64,000 nt of DNA from Phymorhynchus buccinoides (GCA_017654935.2 CM065695.1:33386292-33450291), one strand, 5' to 3'; shown: positions 53,238 through 63,369, numbered from the stretch's first letter. The notes: generated by a model from the sequence alone, not told the origin. Made by a program: numbers and translations.

Positions 53238-56200
53238 CTCCTTCACCTCAATTGAAATTGATATATTTTAAGAACACAAACTTTTCATTGAATTATCTGA
53301 TTTCAAGCGGAGGAAAATCTGGGTAAGATAATTGTTTCAGGAGGGGGGGAAAAACCTTTGGGAAATGAAAACAAAGGGGTGAAATAAGATGTTGAACACT
53401 GGCTGCATCCTGTGCAATTTAACGGATGATTTTTAACTGCGCCATTAGATCATGTGTAAACTGGGTCTTTTTTAAAGTACTGCTCTGATCATATCTACCT
53501 GTTAGTGTTAACTGAGGATGAACTTGCTGGTGATGAACCTTTGTGTGATAGGAATTGCCGTCATAAATGTGTCGCAAGACACTTGATGAAGATCCCTAAT
53601 CTGAGGCAAGCTTCTCCATCTCATGTGACCGATTCAGAAGTCCCTTGATCTCTCCTCCCTCCCTCCCCTATGTATTCCGTTTTTTGGTTCTGGAAAGTTG
53701 GCAGCTATGCAATTACATGTAATACACGAGCTATGACAGTGAGCTATATATATTTATAACAATTTTCACCACAATATTTCCATTTCCTGACTGAAGACAA
53801 GAACAAACAACTTTTTTTTTTGTGTGTGGAATTTACATAACCAGAGGCTTGTAAAATACCTGTTTTATTTGATTTGTACATTGTTTGAATTTATGTACGA
53901 TCTGTACTCTTCTAGACTGTATCACTTTTTCAGCCTAGAACAAATAATCTGAAAATCTGGGTTCATGTTTTGTAATTTACATGTAGTTACCATATAAAAG
54001 AATCCTATGAAAAACTGTCACTAAAGTGTCAGTGTATACATTGGTTTTTTTTTATACCAAACGTTACAAATTCTTTATCAAAGTGGAAATCCTGATAATG
54101 TTGGCAATTGACATTCAAAAATTGCGTCAAATCAATCCAAAATTGGTGAACAATAGTACAATCATATAACAAATGAGGTATTGTTTGTTCTTAATTTTTG
54201 CAAAAATTACATAGAGGCTATTTTGCAGATATGTTAGTATTTTTCAGTAGGAATAAGTCGGTGTAGAAGTCTAATTTGAAACCATCTTAGTTGTACTTGT
54301 AGTCATCAGTAGTTTTATAGCAATGGGAAAATATTTTAATCCAATTTAAATCTCTGTATAAGTTCCATTTTGAAATTGCAGTAGGGGTAGCATTATTTTC
54401 ATTTAATTTAGATTGAACAAATTTATTTCCTTTTTTAATGCAAAACCAAACCTTATTATCTAACAGCTTATACCTTGGTGTTAAATTCACATCCAGCTTT
54501 TGACTGTACTGTTTTACTGCATTTGGAATAACCTTCATAATTATGTTGGAAAATCAATTCTAACTTCTGGGTGTCTTAACAAAAAGTTGTGATTTAAAAA
54601 ATGACCAGTGTCGTCAAGAAGTTGTTTGAAATGAAAACAAAGGGGTGAAATAAGATGTTGAACACTGGCTGCATCCTGTGCAATTTAACGGATGATTTTT
54701 AACTGCGCCATTAGATCATGTGTAAACTGGGTCTTTTTTAAAGTACTGCTCTGATCGTAGCTACCTGTTATTGTTACTGAGGATGAACTTGCTGGTGATG
54801 AACCTTTGTGTGATAGGAATTGCCGTCATAAATGTGTCACAAGACACTTGATGAAGATCCCTAATCTGAGGCAAGCTTCTCCATCTCATGTGACCGATTC
54901 AGAAGTCCCTTGATCTCTCCTCCCTCCCTCCCCTATGTATTCCGTTTTTTGGTTCTGGAAAGTTGGCAGCTATGCAATTACATGTAATACATGAGCTATA
55001 ACAGTGAGCTATATATATTTATAACAATTTTCACCACAATATTTTCATTTTCTGACTGAAGACGAGAGAAAAAAAAGTGGAATTTGTATAATAACCTGTT
55101 TTATTTGATTTGTACATTGTTTGAATTTAGGTACGATCTGTGCTCTTCTAGACTGTATCACTTTTTCAGCATAGAACAAATAATCTGAAAATCTGGGTTC
55201 ATGTTTTGTAATTTACATGTATAAATGAAAAAGTTAGCATATAAAAGAATCCAATCAAAAACTATGTCAGTGTATACATTGTTTTTTATACCAAATAAAT
55301 CCTAATAATGTTGGCAATTGACATTCAAAAATTGCTGCAAATCAATCCAAAATTGGTGAACAATATTACAATCATATAACAAATGAGGTATTGTTTGTTT
55401 TTAGTTTTTGCAAAAATTTCATAGAGAGGAGTCTGCTACTTTGCAGATATGTTGGTATTTTTCAGTAGGAAGAAGTCGGTGTAGAAGTGTAATTTGAAGC
55501 CATCTTAGTTGTACGTCATCAGTAGTTTTATAGCAATGGGAAAATATTTTAATCCAATTTAAATCTCCGTATAAGTTGTTCCATTTAGAAATTGCAGTAG
55601 GGGTAGCATTATTTTCATTTAATTTAGATTGAACAAATTTATTTCCGTTTTTAATACAAAACCAAACCTTATTAATATTATATAACAGCTTATACCTTGG
55701 AGTTAAATTCAAATCCAGTTTTTGATGGTACTGTTTTAGTACTTTTACTGCATTTGGAATAACCTTCATAATTATGTTAGAAAATCAATTCTAACTTCTG
55801 GGTGTCTTAACAAAAAGTTGTGATTTAAAAAATGACCAGTGTCGTCAAGAAGTTGTTTGAAATGAAAACAAAGGGGTGAGATAAGATGTTGAACACTGGC
55901 TGCATCCTGTGCAATTTAACGGATCATTTTTAACTGCGCCATTAGATCATGTGTAAACTGGGTCTTTTTTAAAGTACTGCTCTGATCGTATCTACCTGTT
56001 ATTGTTACTGAGGATGAACTTGCTGGTGATGAACCTTTGTGTGATAGGAATTGCCGTCATAAATGTGTCGCAAGACACTTGATGAAGATCCCTAATCTGA
56101 GGCAAGCTTCTCCATCTTATGTGACTGATTCAGAAGTCCCTTGATCTCTCCCCCCTCCCTATGTTAGTATGTATTCCGTTTTTTGGTTCTGGAAAGTTGG

Positions 56201-59200
56201 CAGCTATGCAATTACATGTAATACACGAGCTATAACAGTGAGCTATATATATTTATAACAATTTTCACCACAATATTTTCATTTTCTGACTGAAGACGAG
56301 AAAAAACAACACAATTAAAAAAAAAGTGGAATTTGTATAATAACCTGTTTTATTTGATTTGTACATTGTTTGAATTTAGGTACGATCTGTGCTCTTCTAG
56401 ACTGTATCACTTTTTCAGCATAGAACAAATAATCTGAAAATCTGGGTTCATGTTTTGTAATTTACATGTATAAATGAAAAAGTTAGCATATAAAAGAATC
56501 CAATCAAAAACTATGTCAGTGTATACATTGTTTTTTATACCAAATAAATCCTAATAATGTTGGCAATTGACATTCAAAAATTGCTGCAAATCAATCCAAA
56601 ATTGGTGAACAATATTACAATCATATAACAAATGAGGTATTGTTTGTTTTTAGTTTTTGCAAAAATTTCATAGAGAGGAGTCTGCTACTTTGCAGATATG
56701 TTGGTATTTTTCAGTAGGAAGAAGTCGGTGTAGAAGTGTAATTTGAAGCCATCTTAGTTGTACGTCATCAGTAGTTTTATAGCAATGGGAAAATATTTTA
56801 ATCCAATTTAAATCTCCGTATAAGTTGTTCCATTTAGAAATTGCAGTAGGGGTAGCATTATTTTCATTTAATTTAGATTGAACAAATTTATTTCCGTTTT
56901 TAATACAAAACCAAACCTTATTAATATTATATAACAGCTTATACCTTGGAGTTAAATTCAAATCCAGTTTTTGATGGTACTGTTTTAGTACTTTTACTGC
57001 ATTTGGAATAACCTTCGTAATTATGTTAGAAAATCAATTCTAACTTCTGGGTGTCTTAACAAAAAGTTGTGATTTAAAAAATGACCAGTGTCATCAAGAA
57101 GTTGTTTGAAATGAAAACAAAGGGGTGAGATAAGATGTTGAACACTGGCTGCATCCTGTGCAATTTAACGGATGATTTTTAGCTGCGCCATTAGATCATG
57201 TGTAAACTGGGTCTTTTTTTTAAAGTACTGCTCTGATCGTATCTACCTGTTATTGTTACTGAGGATGAACTTGCTGGTGATGAACCTTTGTGTGATAGGA
57301 ATTGCCGTCATAAATGTGTCGCAAGACACTTGATGAAGATCCCTAATCTGAGGCAAGCTTCTCCATCTTATGTTGACTGAATCACAAGTCCCTTGATCTA
57401 CAACATGCATGTTTTGCTAGCATCTTGAGAAATCTGCTTTTAGTTTGAAATACCGTAAAATGCGGACTATAGGCCCTTTTTGTTTCCTCAACTTTGGCCC
57501 ATATCGATTCTTTTTCATTGTACTTTTTTTTTATTATCAGTATGATTAAATCTGTTTCAGGCCACATTCTTCAGCCTAATTTGAGCTTCTTTAGATTCAA
57601 AACTGGTTTTGATAATCAATAGATTAAAATCTCATTTTTAAAGAATTAAATACTCATGTTCTAATTGGATAATTTCTATATATGTGTGCACATATGATTT
57701 TCTATGCAGCTTATACTCTGGCGCGGCTTATGTGTGAATCAATGCCCAATATTTTGTTATTTGAAGGAATGTGGCTTATAGTTACATATACAGGTGCGTC
57801 TTATAGTCCTGTTTTTAAGGTACTCCTTACAGATTGCAGTCTTTGCCAAATTTGTACCACCTTTGCCATGTCTTTGTCACATCGCACCTTGATACTTACT
57901 TGCTAAGGACTGACTCTGAATTCGTGTGTCTTGGAACTGTGAATAAGGTGGAAGTGAAAGGCCATTTGTATTGGGGACACAGACAACTTGGTGATATTAA
58001 CTTGGGAGGGGGGAGGAGGAGACATGAAAAAAAAATTAATTGAGATGTGGCAATAATTAGGAAAATGGCAAAGAAATGTGTGCTTAAAGACACATTGATG
58101 CACCACGATAAAGTCCCTTGGTTTTTTTCTAGGTAGCTGTGACCCACATACAAATGTCCCCAACTTCAAATTGAGGCTGCTCTTTAAAATGATGTTTCGT
58201 TTTTAATTAGGGGACATTTATTTGTATCAGAGTCAAACCTGGTCAATCCAAGATTTATTACCTGCTATAAGAGTGAAAACACGTGAAACTCGTGATTTTG
58301 ACACATGACCTGGTGGGTCTTTAAGCTTATTGAACATTGGAGTCATCAAAGGACTGGATGTAACTTATAAAAAAAGAATTACAAAAAGTAAATGAAGCCA
58401 TTTTTAAAACGTAATTTAACATAAGAATTCTGTTTGACCGCTTTCATATTTTCTTACTGTAAGTTAAGGGATAGCAATAAAATGTTCAATGTTGCATGTC
58501 TGTGATGAGCCTTTGTATGATAGGAATTGCCGTCATAATGTGTCACATGACACTTGATGACAAACTCTAATCTGAGGCAAGCAACTCTTACTAAAACCAT
58601 GATAATCTAAATGACCAATTATGTAAACAAATACTTTTGATATAGTAAATTAACTTGTGAGAGAACCAATCTTTTTTTTTCTTGTCTTTGATTTATTTCA
58701 AAATTACTCAAAAAATCTTTTAATTCTTTTATCTATCACTTATTACACCTTGTGAAATTGAACTTTAGAAAGTATAGAGAGCAGGCTAGAGACAGGTTTT
58801 GTCTCAAATACAGGAATCATTTTCAATCAAGTAAATTTTGTACACACAAAACAGGGCTCACTGTAAAATAACAGCACAAAACCTGTGGATTGGTCAGCTT
58901 ATTTCACCTACGAAATTGTATTGAACTGAAGCAAAATAATCAAAGTGTTGATTGTGGCCATGCACAGCGAAGAAGAAGAAGAAAAAAATATATCACAGGC
59001 ATTGTCTTTCACTGTTTTAGGCATGCTAGTAGACTTGCACTTTATGACTGACTGCCCATTTGAAATTCACGATATTGATGTTTAACATATAGACTAGCAA
59101 AGGCACACTGAACAATTTTTATTTGTCCCCTTTTTAAGTTTGTTTCTGGCGCATGATTTGTGATCGTTACACAGCCAGTTTTACGTTGAAATCTCTTGTA

Positions 59201-60993
59201 CCACCTTTGCCATGTCTTTGTCACATCACACCTTGATACTTACTTGCTAAGGACTGAATCTGAATTAGTGTGTTGGAACTGTGAATAAGGTGGAAGTGAA
59301 AGACCATTTGTAGTGGGGACACAGACTACTTGATCATATTTATAACTTGGGAGGGGAAGGAGGAGACAGAATTTGTTTTTATTTTATTGAGATGTGGTGA
59401 AAAAAGAAATGTGTGCTTAAGCTTATTGTTGGACTCTTCAAAGGACTGTATGTAACTTGTAAAGAAGTAAATCAAGCCATTTTTAAAACATCAGTTAACA
59501 TAAGAATTCTGTTTGACCGCTTTCATTTTTTCTTATTATAAGTTAAGGGATAACAATAAACTGTTCAATGTTGCATGTCTGTGATGAACCTTTGTATGAT
59601 AGGAATTGCCGTCATAATGTGTCACATGACACTTGATGACAAACTAATAATCTGAGACAGGCAACTCTTACTAGAACCATGATAATCTAAATGATCAATT
59701 ATAAACAAATACTGTTGATATAGTAAATTAACTTGTGACAGAAGCAGTCTTTGTTTTTTCTTGTCTTTGATTTGATATTTCAAAATTTCTTTTAATTCTT
59801 TTATCTGTCACTCATTGCACCTCATGAAAATGAACTTTAGAAAGTAGAGACAGGTTTAATCTCAATTGCAGGAATCGTTTTCAATCAAGTACATTTTGTA
59901 CACACATTCACAAAATATAGGGTTCACTGTAACATGACGGCACAAAACCTGTGGATTGGTCAGGTTATTTCACCTAAGAAATGTGTGTCCCTTTCAAACT
60001 CCTAATCTAAAAAGTGATATTGAACTGAAGCAAAATAATCAAAGTGTTGATTGTGGCCATGCACAGCGAAGAAGAAGAAGAAATATCACAGGCAATATCT
60101 TTCAGGCATGCTAGTTAACTTGCACTCTATGACTGCCCATTTCAAATTCACGATATTGATGTTTAACATATAGACTGTAGCAAAGGCACACTGAACAATT
60201 TTTATTTGTCCCCTTTTTAAATTTGTTTCTGGCGCATGATTTGTGATCGTTACATAGTCAGTCTTATGTTGAAATCTCTTGCCTGTGATGAGCCTTATAT
60301 GATAGGAATTGCCGTCATAATGTATTCCTTGATGACAATATTTAGTCTGAGGCAAGTGGATTTTTTTTTCTGACTGAATATCAGATGTCGGAATAGAAAC
60401 TAAGATGTGCAATGCTGGTTAAAATCAGTACTTTTGGTTAAGTTGTTAGTTGCATTATGTTTTCTTAACTCTGGTGCCTTATGATTATCAGTTAACAGTC
60501 ATGAAATAAGGTAAAGGTAAAGATGTGCCCCCCCCCTGCATTTCTCGGTTAATTCATTTTTCCGTTTTTGCCTTTCTTACCAAACAATGAAACATAAAGC
60601 TGTATTTTATGAAACTTTTCAGCTAATTATCTTTTTGGAATAATAACCCTACCCCCACCCCAATAAAACAAAAAACGCAATGAACCACGACTGTGACAAA
60701 TGCCGCAGTGTACTGCACTAAAAAGGGGGGTCCTATTAAAACAAAGATAATTATCTGAAAATGTTCATAAAATACAGCTTCATGTTTGGTAAGAAAGGCA
60801 AAAACGGAAAAAATGGAATTAACCGAGAAATGTAGGGGGGGTGGCACATCTTGACCTTTACCAAGGAAAATACTGTTAGGCTTTTATTGTCCAATGTATT
60901 ACCTGTCTGTATCAATAATTATGTTCTGTTCTTTTTCAGAGAACTCAGCTGAGCGACTTTGAGCGCTTCAAATTGCTGAAAGCCAAACAGGCG
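47691..60993 (+). CDS. RPL14: 60S ribosomal protein L14 (eL14), 3' end outside window
   Basis: Structural protein of the large ribosomal subunit. Exons: 47691-47693 (ATG only), 51048-51149, 52602-52796, 60940-60993, all phase 0 with GT-AG borders, giving the first 118 residues. They read [13 protein letters not shown]...[14 protein letters not shown] (SH3-like/KOW N-terminal domain), ALVDGPC...[14 protein letters not shown]...[14 protein letters not shown]...[10 protein letters not shown], and [18 protein letters not shown]. This matches eL14 across its conserved length. The basic C-terminal exon(s), starting RNR.I...VKKL in other animals, were not found before position 64000, so the gene runs off the window. 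Introns 3 and 4 contain eight U49 snoRNA copies. The ATG-only first exon is typical of RPL14 and of other ribosomal-protein genes. Confidence 0.96.
47698..49544. other. RPL14 intron 1, 5' part, no gene seen
   Basis: A 130-codon frame at 48313-48705 has no recognisable domain. TACCCTATTTTTT recurs at 49208 and 49488. No snoRNA boxes found here. Confidence 0.5.
49545..49680 (+). mobile_element. LINE C-terminal relic
   Basis: With one frameshift it reads [20 protein letters not shown] then [14 protein letters not shown] and stop, the usual end of RT open frames in jockey/CR1-like LINEs. It lies in RPL14 intron 1. Confidence 0.7.
50456..50840 (+). repeat. ~212-bp tandem duplication in RPL14 intron 1
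   Basis: GGGGATGAGGCCTAG and ACATTCAACCAGCGGCGA at about 50460 and 50671, each followed by TATATTGAAGTAGGAAACT, GTTGCTGATGAA, TTTAGCATT and GTTGGTTTAGCTATTGAAC. Not a clear snoRNA: no box D fits. Confidence 0.8.
51048..51149 (+). CDS. RPL14: RPL14 exon 2
   Basis: 34 codons: [19 protein letters not shown] then [15 protein letters not shown]. Acceptor TTCATCTTTCAG, donor GTGAGT. Confidence 0.97.
51500..52030. mobile_element. TACGGTA-type MITE split by a SINE
   Basis: ATAAGGCGATTTACTAC...GGTGCGCC (51507-51610) and TAGTCCAAAAAGTACGG (52011-52027) belong to one MITE. A type A SINE in reverse occupies 51616-52005. Confidence 0.65.
51616..52005 (-). mobile_element. tRNA-derived SINE (type A), full copy
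   Basis: Tail TTAGGTACTTTATATTTAT, central ACCTCGGTTTATCGTCTCAT, head CCCAGGTTCGAACTCGGG and ACAGAGGTAATGCG in reverse. In RPL14 intron 2. Confidence 0.83.
52040..52365. repeat. Dispersed GGGTCC repeat, copy 2, with nested insert
   Basis: Matches 31075-31345 up to AGAGGGTCC (52215), then an insert with CCCCCCACGTCAAGTGTC...GACACGTGACGTGGTGGGTC (inverted ends), then TTTTAGTGCTTCAT resumes. Part of the insert recurs at 58265-58325. Confidence 0.7.
52370..52577 (+). repeat. 52-bp minisatellite, 4 units, just before RPL14 exon 3
   Basis: GGAGCCCTGAGATGTGATCA, TCACAGTCTCTGAATCAA, TCTGCGGCATGTTC per unit. The last unit ends ~25 bp from the exon 3 acceptor, so each unit carries a possible branch site (CTGAATC). 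Confidence 0.92.
52602..52796 (+). CDS. RPL14: RPL14 exon 3
   Basis: 65 codons, [20 protein letters not shown] to [10 protein letters not shown]. Acceptor CTCTCCCTCAG, donor GTGAGT. The exon is GC-rich compared with the flanking introns. Confidence 0.97.
52945..53234. repeat. (CA)n and (CT)n microsatellites
   Basis: CA run at 52943-52975 and a CT run at 53160-53234 in the 5' part of intron 3. Confidence 0.95.
53523..53610 (+). ncRNA. SNORD49: Box C/D snoRNA U49 copy 1
   Basis: 88 nt in RPL14 intron 3. Terminal stem CTTGC/GCAAG; box C GTGATGA; conserved block GATAGGAATTGCCGTCATA; D'-C' hairpin GTGTC-GCAA-GACAC; C' TTGATGA; box D CTGA. The block and layout match U49/SNORD49. From memory, the Drosophila U49 gene also lies within RpL14 (cytological band 66D). 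Host intron and sense strand fit an intron-processed guide for 28S rRNA 2'-O-methylation. Confidence 0.85.
54050..54540 (-). mobile_element. L1-like LINE C-terminal relic, array unit 1
   Basis: The minus strand reads MKVIPNAVK...[16 protein letters not shown]...[14 protein letters not shown], with stops and frameshifts. It resembles the region after reverse transcriptase in L1/Tx1-type LINEs. Copied with the U49 unit. Confidence 0.65.
54788..54875 (+). ncRNA. SNORD49: Box C/D snoRNA U49 copy 2
   Basis: 88 nt, one substitution from copy 1 (hairpin loop ACAA instead of GCAA). All boxes and the terminal stem are intact. Second unit of tandem array A. Confidence 0.85.
55295..55770 (-). mobile_element. 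L1-like LINE C-terminal relic, array unit 2
   Basis: A 116-codon open frame (55419-55769) ending [20 protein letters not shown]...KVADSSL, the post-RT segment with the usual LRW...RLLPT motif. Further along, in other frames, IPHLLYDC and FW remain. A relic, not a gene. Confidence 0.7.
56019..56106 (+). ncRNA. SNORD49: Box C/D snoRNA U49 copy 3
   Basis: 88 nt, same as copy 1 in all boxes, guide block and stem. Third unit of tandem array A. Confidence 0.85.
56545..57018 (-). mobile_element. L1-like LINE C-terminal relic, array unit 3
   Basis: Near-identical copy of the relic at 55295-55770, shifted by one array period (about 1250 bp). Confidence 0.7.
57270..57357 (+). ncRNA. SNORD49: Box C/D snoRNA U49 copy 4
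   Basis: 88 nt, same as copy 1 in all boxes, guide block and stem. It lies in the last, truncated unit of array A. Confidence 0.85.
57451..57822. mobile_element. TACGGTA-type MITE, diverged
   Basis: TACCGTAAAATGCGGACTAT at the left; GTGCGTCTTATAGTCC and GGTAC at the right. Separates arrays A and B. Confidence 0.6.
58491..58585 (+). ncRNA. SNORD49: Box C/D snoRNA U49 copy 5
   Basis: Stem GTTGC/GCAAC, box C GTGATGA (58502-58508), the shared block GATAGGAATTGCCGTCATA, hairpin GTGTCA-CA-TGACAC, C' TTGATGA and D CTGA (58572-58575). The second guide region (before box D) differs from copies 1-4. First unit of array B. Confidence 0.83.
59570..59665 (+). ncRNA. SNORD49: Box C/D snoRNA U49 copy 6
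   Basis: Near copy 5: stem GTTGC/GCAAC, box C GTGATGA, same conserved block, same GTGTCA/TGACAC hairpin, C' TTGATGA, D CTGA. Second unit of array B. Confidence 0.83.
60278..60356 (+). ncRNA. SNORD49: Box C/D snoRNA U49 copy 7 (short form)
   Basis: 79 nt with a perfect CTTGCC/GGCAAG stem, box C GTGATGA, the conserved block, C' TTGATGA and D CTGA. The spacer hairpin seen in the other copies is lost. Last, partial unit of array B, about 580 nt before exon 4. Confidence 0.8.
60510..60862. mobile_element. Foldback element with ~115-bp arms
   Basis: GGTAAAGGTAAAGATGTGCC, TGCATTTCTCGGTTAATTC, GCCTTTCTTACCAAACA at the left mirror GTTTGGTAAGAAAGGC, AATTAACCGAGAAATGTA and TGGCACATCTTGACC..TTTACC at the right. 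It ends 77 bp before the exon 4 acceptor. Confidence 0.85.
60940..60993 (+). CDS. RPL14: RPL14 exon 4
   Basis: 18 codons, [18 protein letters not shown]. Acceptor TTCTTTTTCAG, donor GTAAGT. Matches the eL14 segment K.TDFDRFKVMKAKK in vertebrates. Confidence 0.95.
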
Positions 60994-61075
60994 GTAAGTT
61001 TCTTTCAGATTCTTTTCTTTCTTTTAACTGTGAATACATGAACAGGAAAAGATTGCTATGTTGCATTACATACTT

Positions 61076-61161
61076 CTTGCCGATGATGATCCTTTTTAAT
61101 GATAGGAATTGCCGTCATAATGTCGCATGACAGTTGCTGACAATTTATAATCTGAGGCAAG
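61076..61161 (+). ncRNA. SNORD49: Box C/D snoRNA U49 copy 8, intron 4
   Basis: 86 nt, 82 nt after the exon 4 donor. Stem CTTGCC/GGCAAG, box C ATGATGA, the conserved block, hairpin TGTC-GCAT-GACA, weaker C' TTGCTGA, D CTGA. It is the only copy outside intron 3 and the most diverged, so it may be an old copy. Confidence 0.82.
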
Positions 61162-61425
61162 TGTTTGTGTATGCTTCACTTCATTGCTACTTATCAGTGT
61201 GTAAAATAACTATGACTTTGAATTATATTTCACTTTCCGGCAGTGGGTGGATGCCTCATGCCTCCATTCAGGGAGCTGGATGACCCTGCCCTCGAATGTC
61301 TCCCATTGGGGATACCGGGGGGTCTATTGTATAAATAAGCTGCCCACAAAAAGTTAGGGAACACTTTCAAAGTACACATGTTTTGGTAATTTGCTTGTAG
61401 CTTCAAAACGCTTCGCGTCTGGACC

Positions 61426-61979
61426 TTAACTCTTCTACTACCAAGTATTACTTAGACTGTTTACTGTTGCGCACCAAGTCATTTTTGCAGCTGCACTGAT
61501 TTTCACACATACTCACTTTAAAAATTCATTAAAAATACTCACTCAAATCATCTCTAAAATTCCCTGTGTCGATCTGCTGCTGCAAACCCAAGATCGTTTT
61601 AGCAGCTCTTTTTTATTCGCCTATGTTCAGATTCTGCCACTTCTTTCACAGTAAATCCAGTGAATGCTTCATCGTCACTGTCGCCATCTTGTAGAAGTTC
61701 ACGCCAAAAGTCATCGTCAGTTTCCATCGTCGAAAACGCGACGAAAATCGATTGAAAATTGCAAAATTTAACCTACAAATGCAGATGGCGGAAGATTGTG
61801 CTTTCCCTGAGCAAACTGCGCATGTCATGGAAGTAAAGGATGTGATGTCATTTCATATAAATAACGCAAAGGGGAACACCGGGGTTTCCCTAGTATCTGG
61901 CGGTCAAACCCGCCCATGGCTAGCAACGGTAAACAGTAAACCGGGCGGTTTAACCCGCTGATGGCAGCAGAGGAGTTAA
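61426..61979. mobile_element. TTAA-type MITE in the left arm
   Basis: TTAACTCTTCTACTACC ... GGCAGCAGAGGAGTTAA, 554 bp. Confidence 0.78.
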
Positions 61980-62715
61980 CACTTGGCAGTTACATAGACA
62001 AGAAACATGGCCTTACAGTGAAAGCAAAAATGTTTCATGATCGCCATTATGGTAACGTGAGTTTAAAAACGCCTACAAATCCCAAAAACTGCAACAAATG
62101 TAGTGCTTCAGCATTTTTTCCGTACAGTGATATGTGTAACATGGTACTCATCGCATGTTAGCAGGAAGCTTCGAAAATGAGTAGAATTCTCAATAAGGTC
62201 CTTTTTTAACAGAAGAAATAGGGAAATTATTCGCTTAGTTACGAGGGTTGTGCAGCGAAAGTTGGGTGTTTTGGAACTTGGGAGACCCTTGGCATAGCTG
62301 CAGGAGGGGGTGGCTGAGCAGGAAGGTGGTAACCAACTTCAAATATCAAGTGTCAGTCATTAAGCTGTGAGTGCGGTTCCTGCACAGCCACACCTTCCTG
62401 TAGCCATTCCAGGGCTCTCCCTAGATCCAAAAGGATCAACTTTCACTGCACAGCCATCGTGACTGCAATTAATTGCACTATCTCTTGTTTTAAAATGATC
62501 TTTTTGTGAGCTGTACTTATTCTTTAAGCTTCCTGTTAACATGTGCTGAGTACCATTTTACTTAATTCACATCATGGAATAAATGCTGATGCACTGAAAT
62601 TGTTACACATTATTTAGTTTGGGCGCCTTTTAAAACTCACGTTACCATAGCAACCGATGATGATCTCTCGCTTTCATTGTAAGGCCACGTGTCTTGTGCA
62701 TGTGCCTGCTAAGTA

Positions 62716-63005
62716 TTAACCCTTTTGCATTCATATTTGTTACAGAAAAAACTTCTTCTAGTTTTCAGATTCTTTCACACATTTTCGGGAAAATCTGTCT
62801 TTTGAAGCACACAGAGCGCCATACACAGTTACTATCACTTCATTGCAAGTGAGAAGCTTCTTCATAGTGTGTGCATAACAAGCCAGAACTTGGAGCGTGA
62901 TGGAAATGCAGTGGGGGCAAGCTACAGGCGGTTTTGGGCGGCTTGAATACACAGAGGCAACTTCCAACTGGGCGGTTTTGGGCGGAATAAATGCAAGAGG
63001 GTTAA
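62716..63005. mobile_element. TTAA-type MITE in the right arm
   Basis: TTAACCCTTTTGCATTCAT ... ATAAATGCAAGAGGGTTAA, 290 bp; GGGCGGTTTTGGGCGG inside. Confidence 0.8.
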
Positions 63006-63369
63006 GTTCTAGATACGAAGCGTTTTGAATCTATGAGCAAATAAGCAAAACTTGTGTATTTTGAAAGTGTTCCCTAACTTTTTGTGGGTGGCTTCGTTCC
63101 TCACCTGGAAGTTCTGTGCTTGTAACTTCCTCTAATCTGTCCCTCTTTTTGCCTCTACCTTTTCCCTTTGCTTTCTGTGATCTGCTATGTTTCTACCTTA
63201 CTCAAGTTACTGGTCCATTCTCATGCCTTTTTTTTAACAAAATTCTTCCAAATAGTTTTCTCCTCCGGAATTGGAATGTGTCGGCTGAATGCAGCAGGGA
63301 GACCAGTGAAAACTGAAAACCAGACACATACGAACCTCACCCATTCAGTTCTTGTTGTCGCTCCCTGGC

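Larger units (their letters stand above)
53361..57405 (+). repeat. Tandem array A in RPL14 intron 3 (~1.25 kb units)
   Basis: The marker GAAATGAAAACAAAGGGGTG starts units at 53361, 54628, 55859 and 57108, giving periods of about 1267, 1231 and 1249 bp; the fourth unit is cut short near 57405. Each unit has one U49 gene. The three full units also carry a minus-strand L1-like LINE fragment. Units 2 and 3 are nearly identical. Confidence 0.92.
57840..60356 (+). repeat. Tandem array B in RPL14 intron 3 (~1.1 kb units)
   Basis: Segments recur at a spacing of about 1.08-1.10 kb before small indels: the U49 copies at 58491 and 59570, and ATGCACAGCGAAGAAGAAG at about 58961 and 60059. A short block (CTTTGCCATGTCTTTGTCAC) recurs at about 57862 and 59208. 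A third partial unit ends with U49 copy 7. More diverged than array A, so older. Confidence 0.8.
61343..63088. mobile_element. Long-TIR transposon carrying two TTAA-type MITEs
   Basis: Outer ends CCCACAAAAAGTTAGGGAAC and its reverse complement. Arms pair over 83 bp (61343-61425, 63006-63088) and again over ~95 bp (61980-62074, 62622-62715: ACATGGCCTTACAGTGAAAG versus CGTGGCCTTACAATGAAAG). The two MITEs separate the arm halves. No transposase is seen in the 550-bp core. In RPL14 intron 4. Confidence 0.82.

Noticed and set aside
55419..57010. Repeated ~97-116-codon frames on the minus strand in RPL14 intron 3
   Set aside because: Match the C-terminal part of L1-like LINEs and are copied with the array; no start context or conserved gene.
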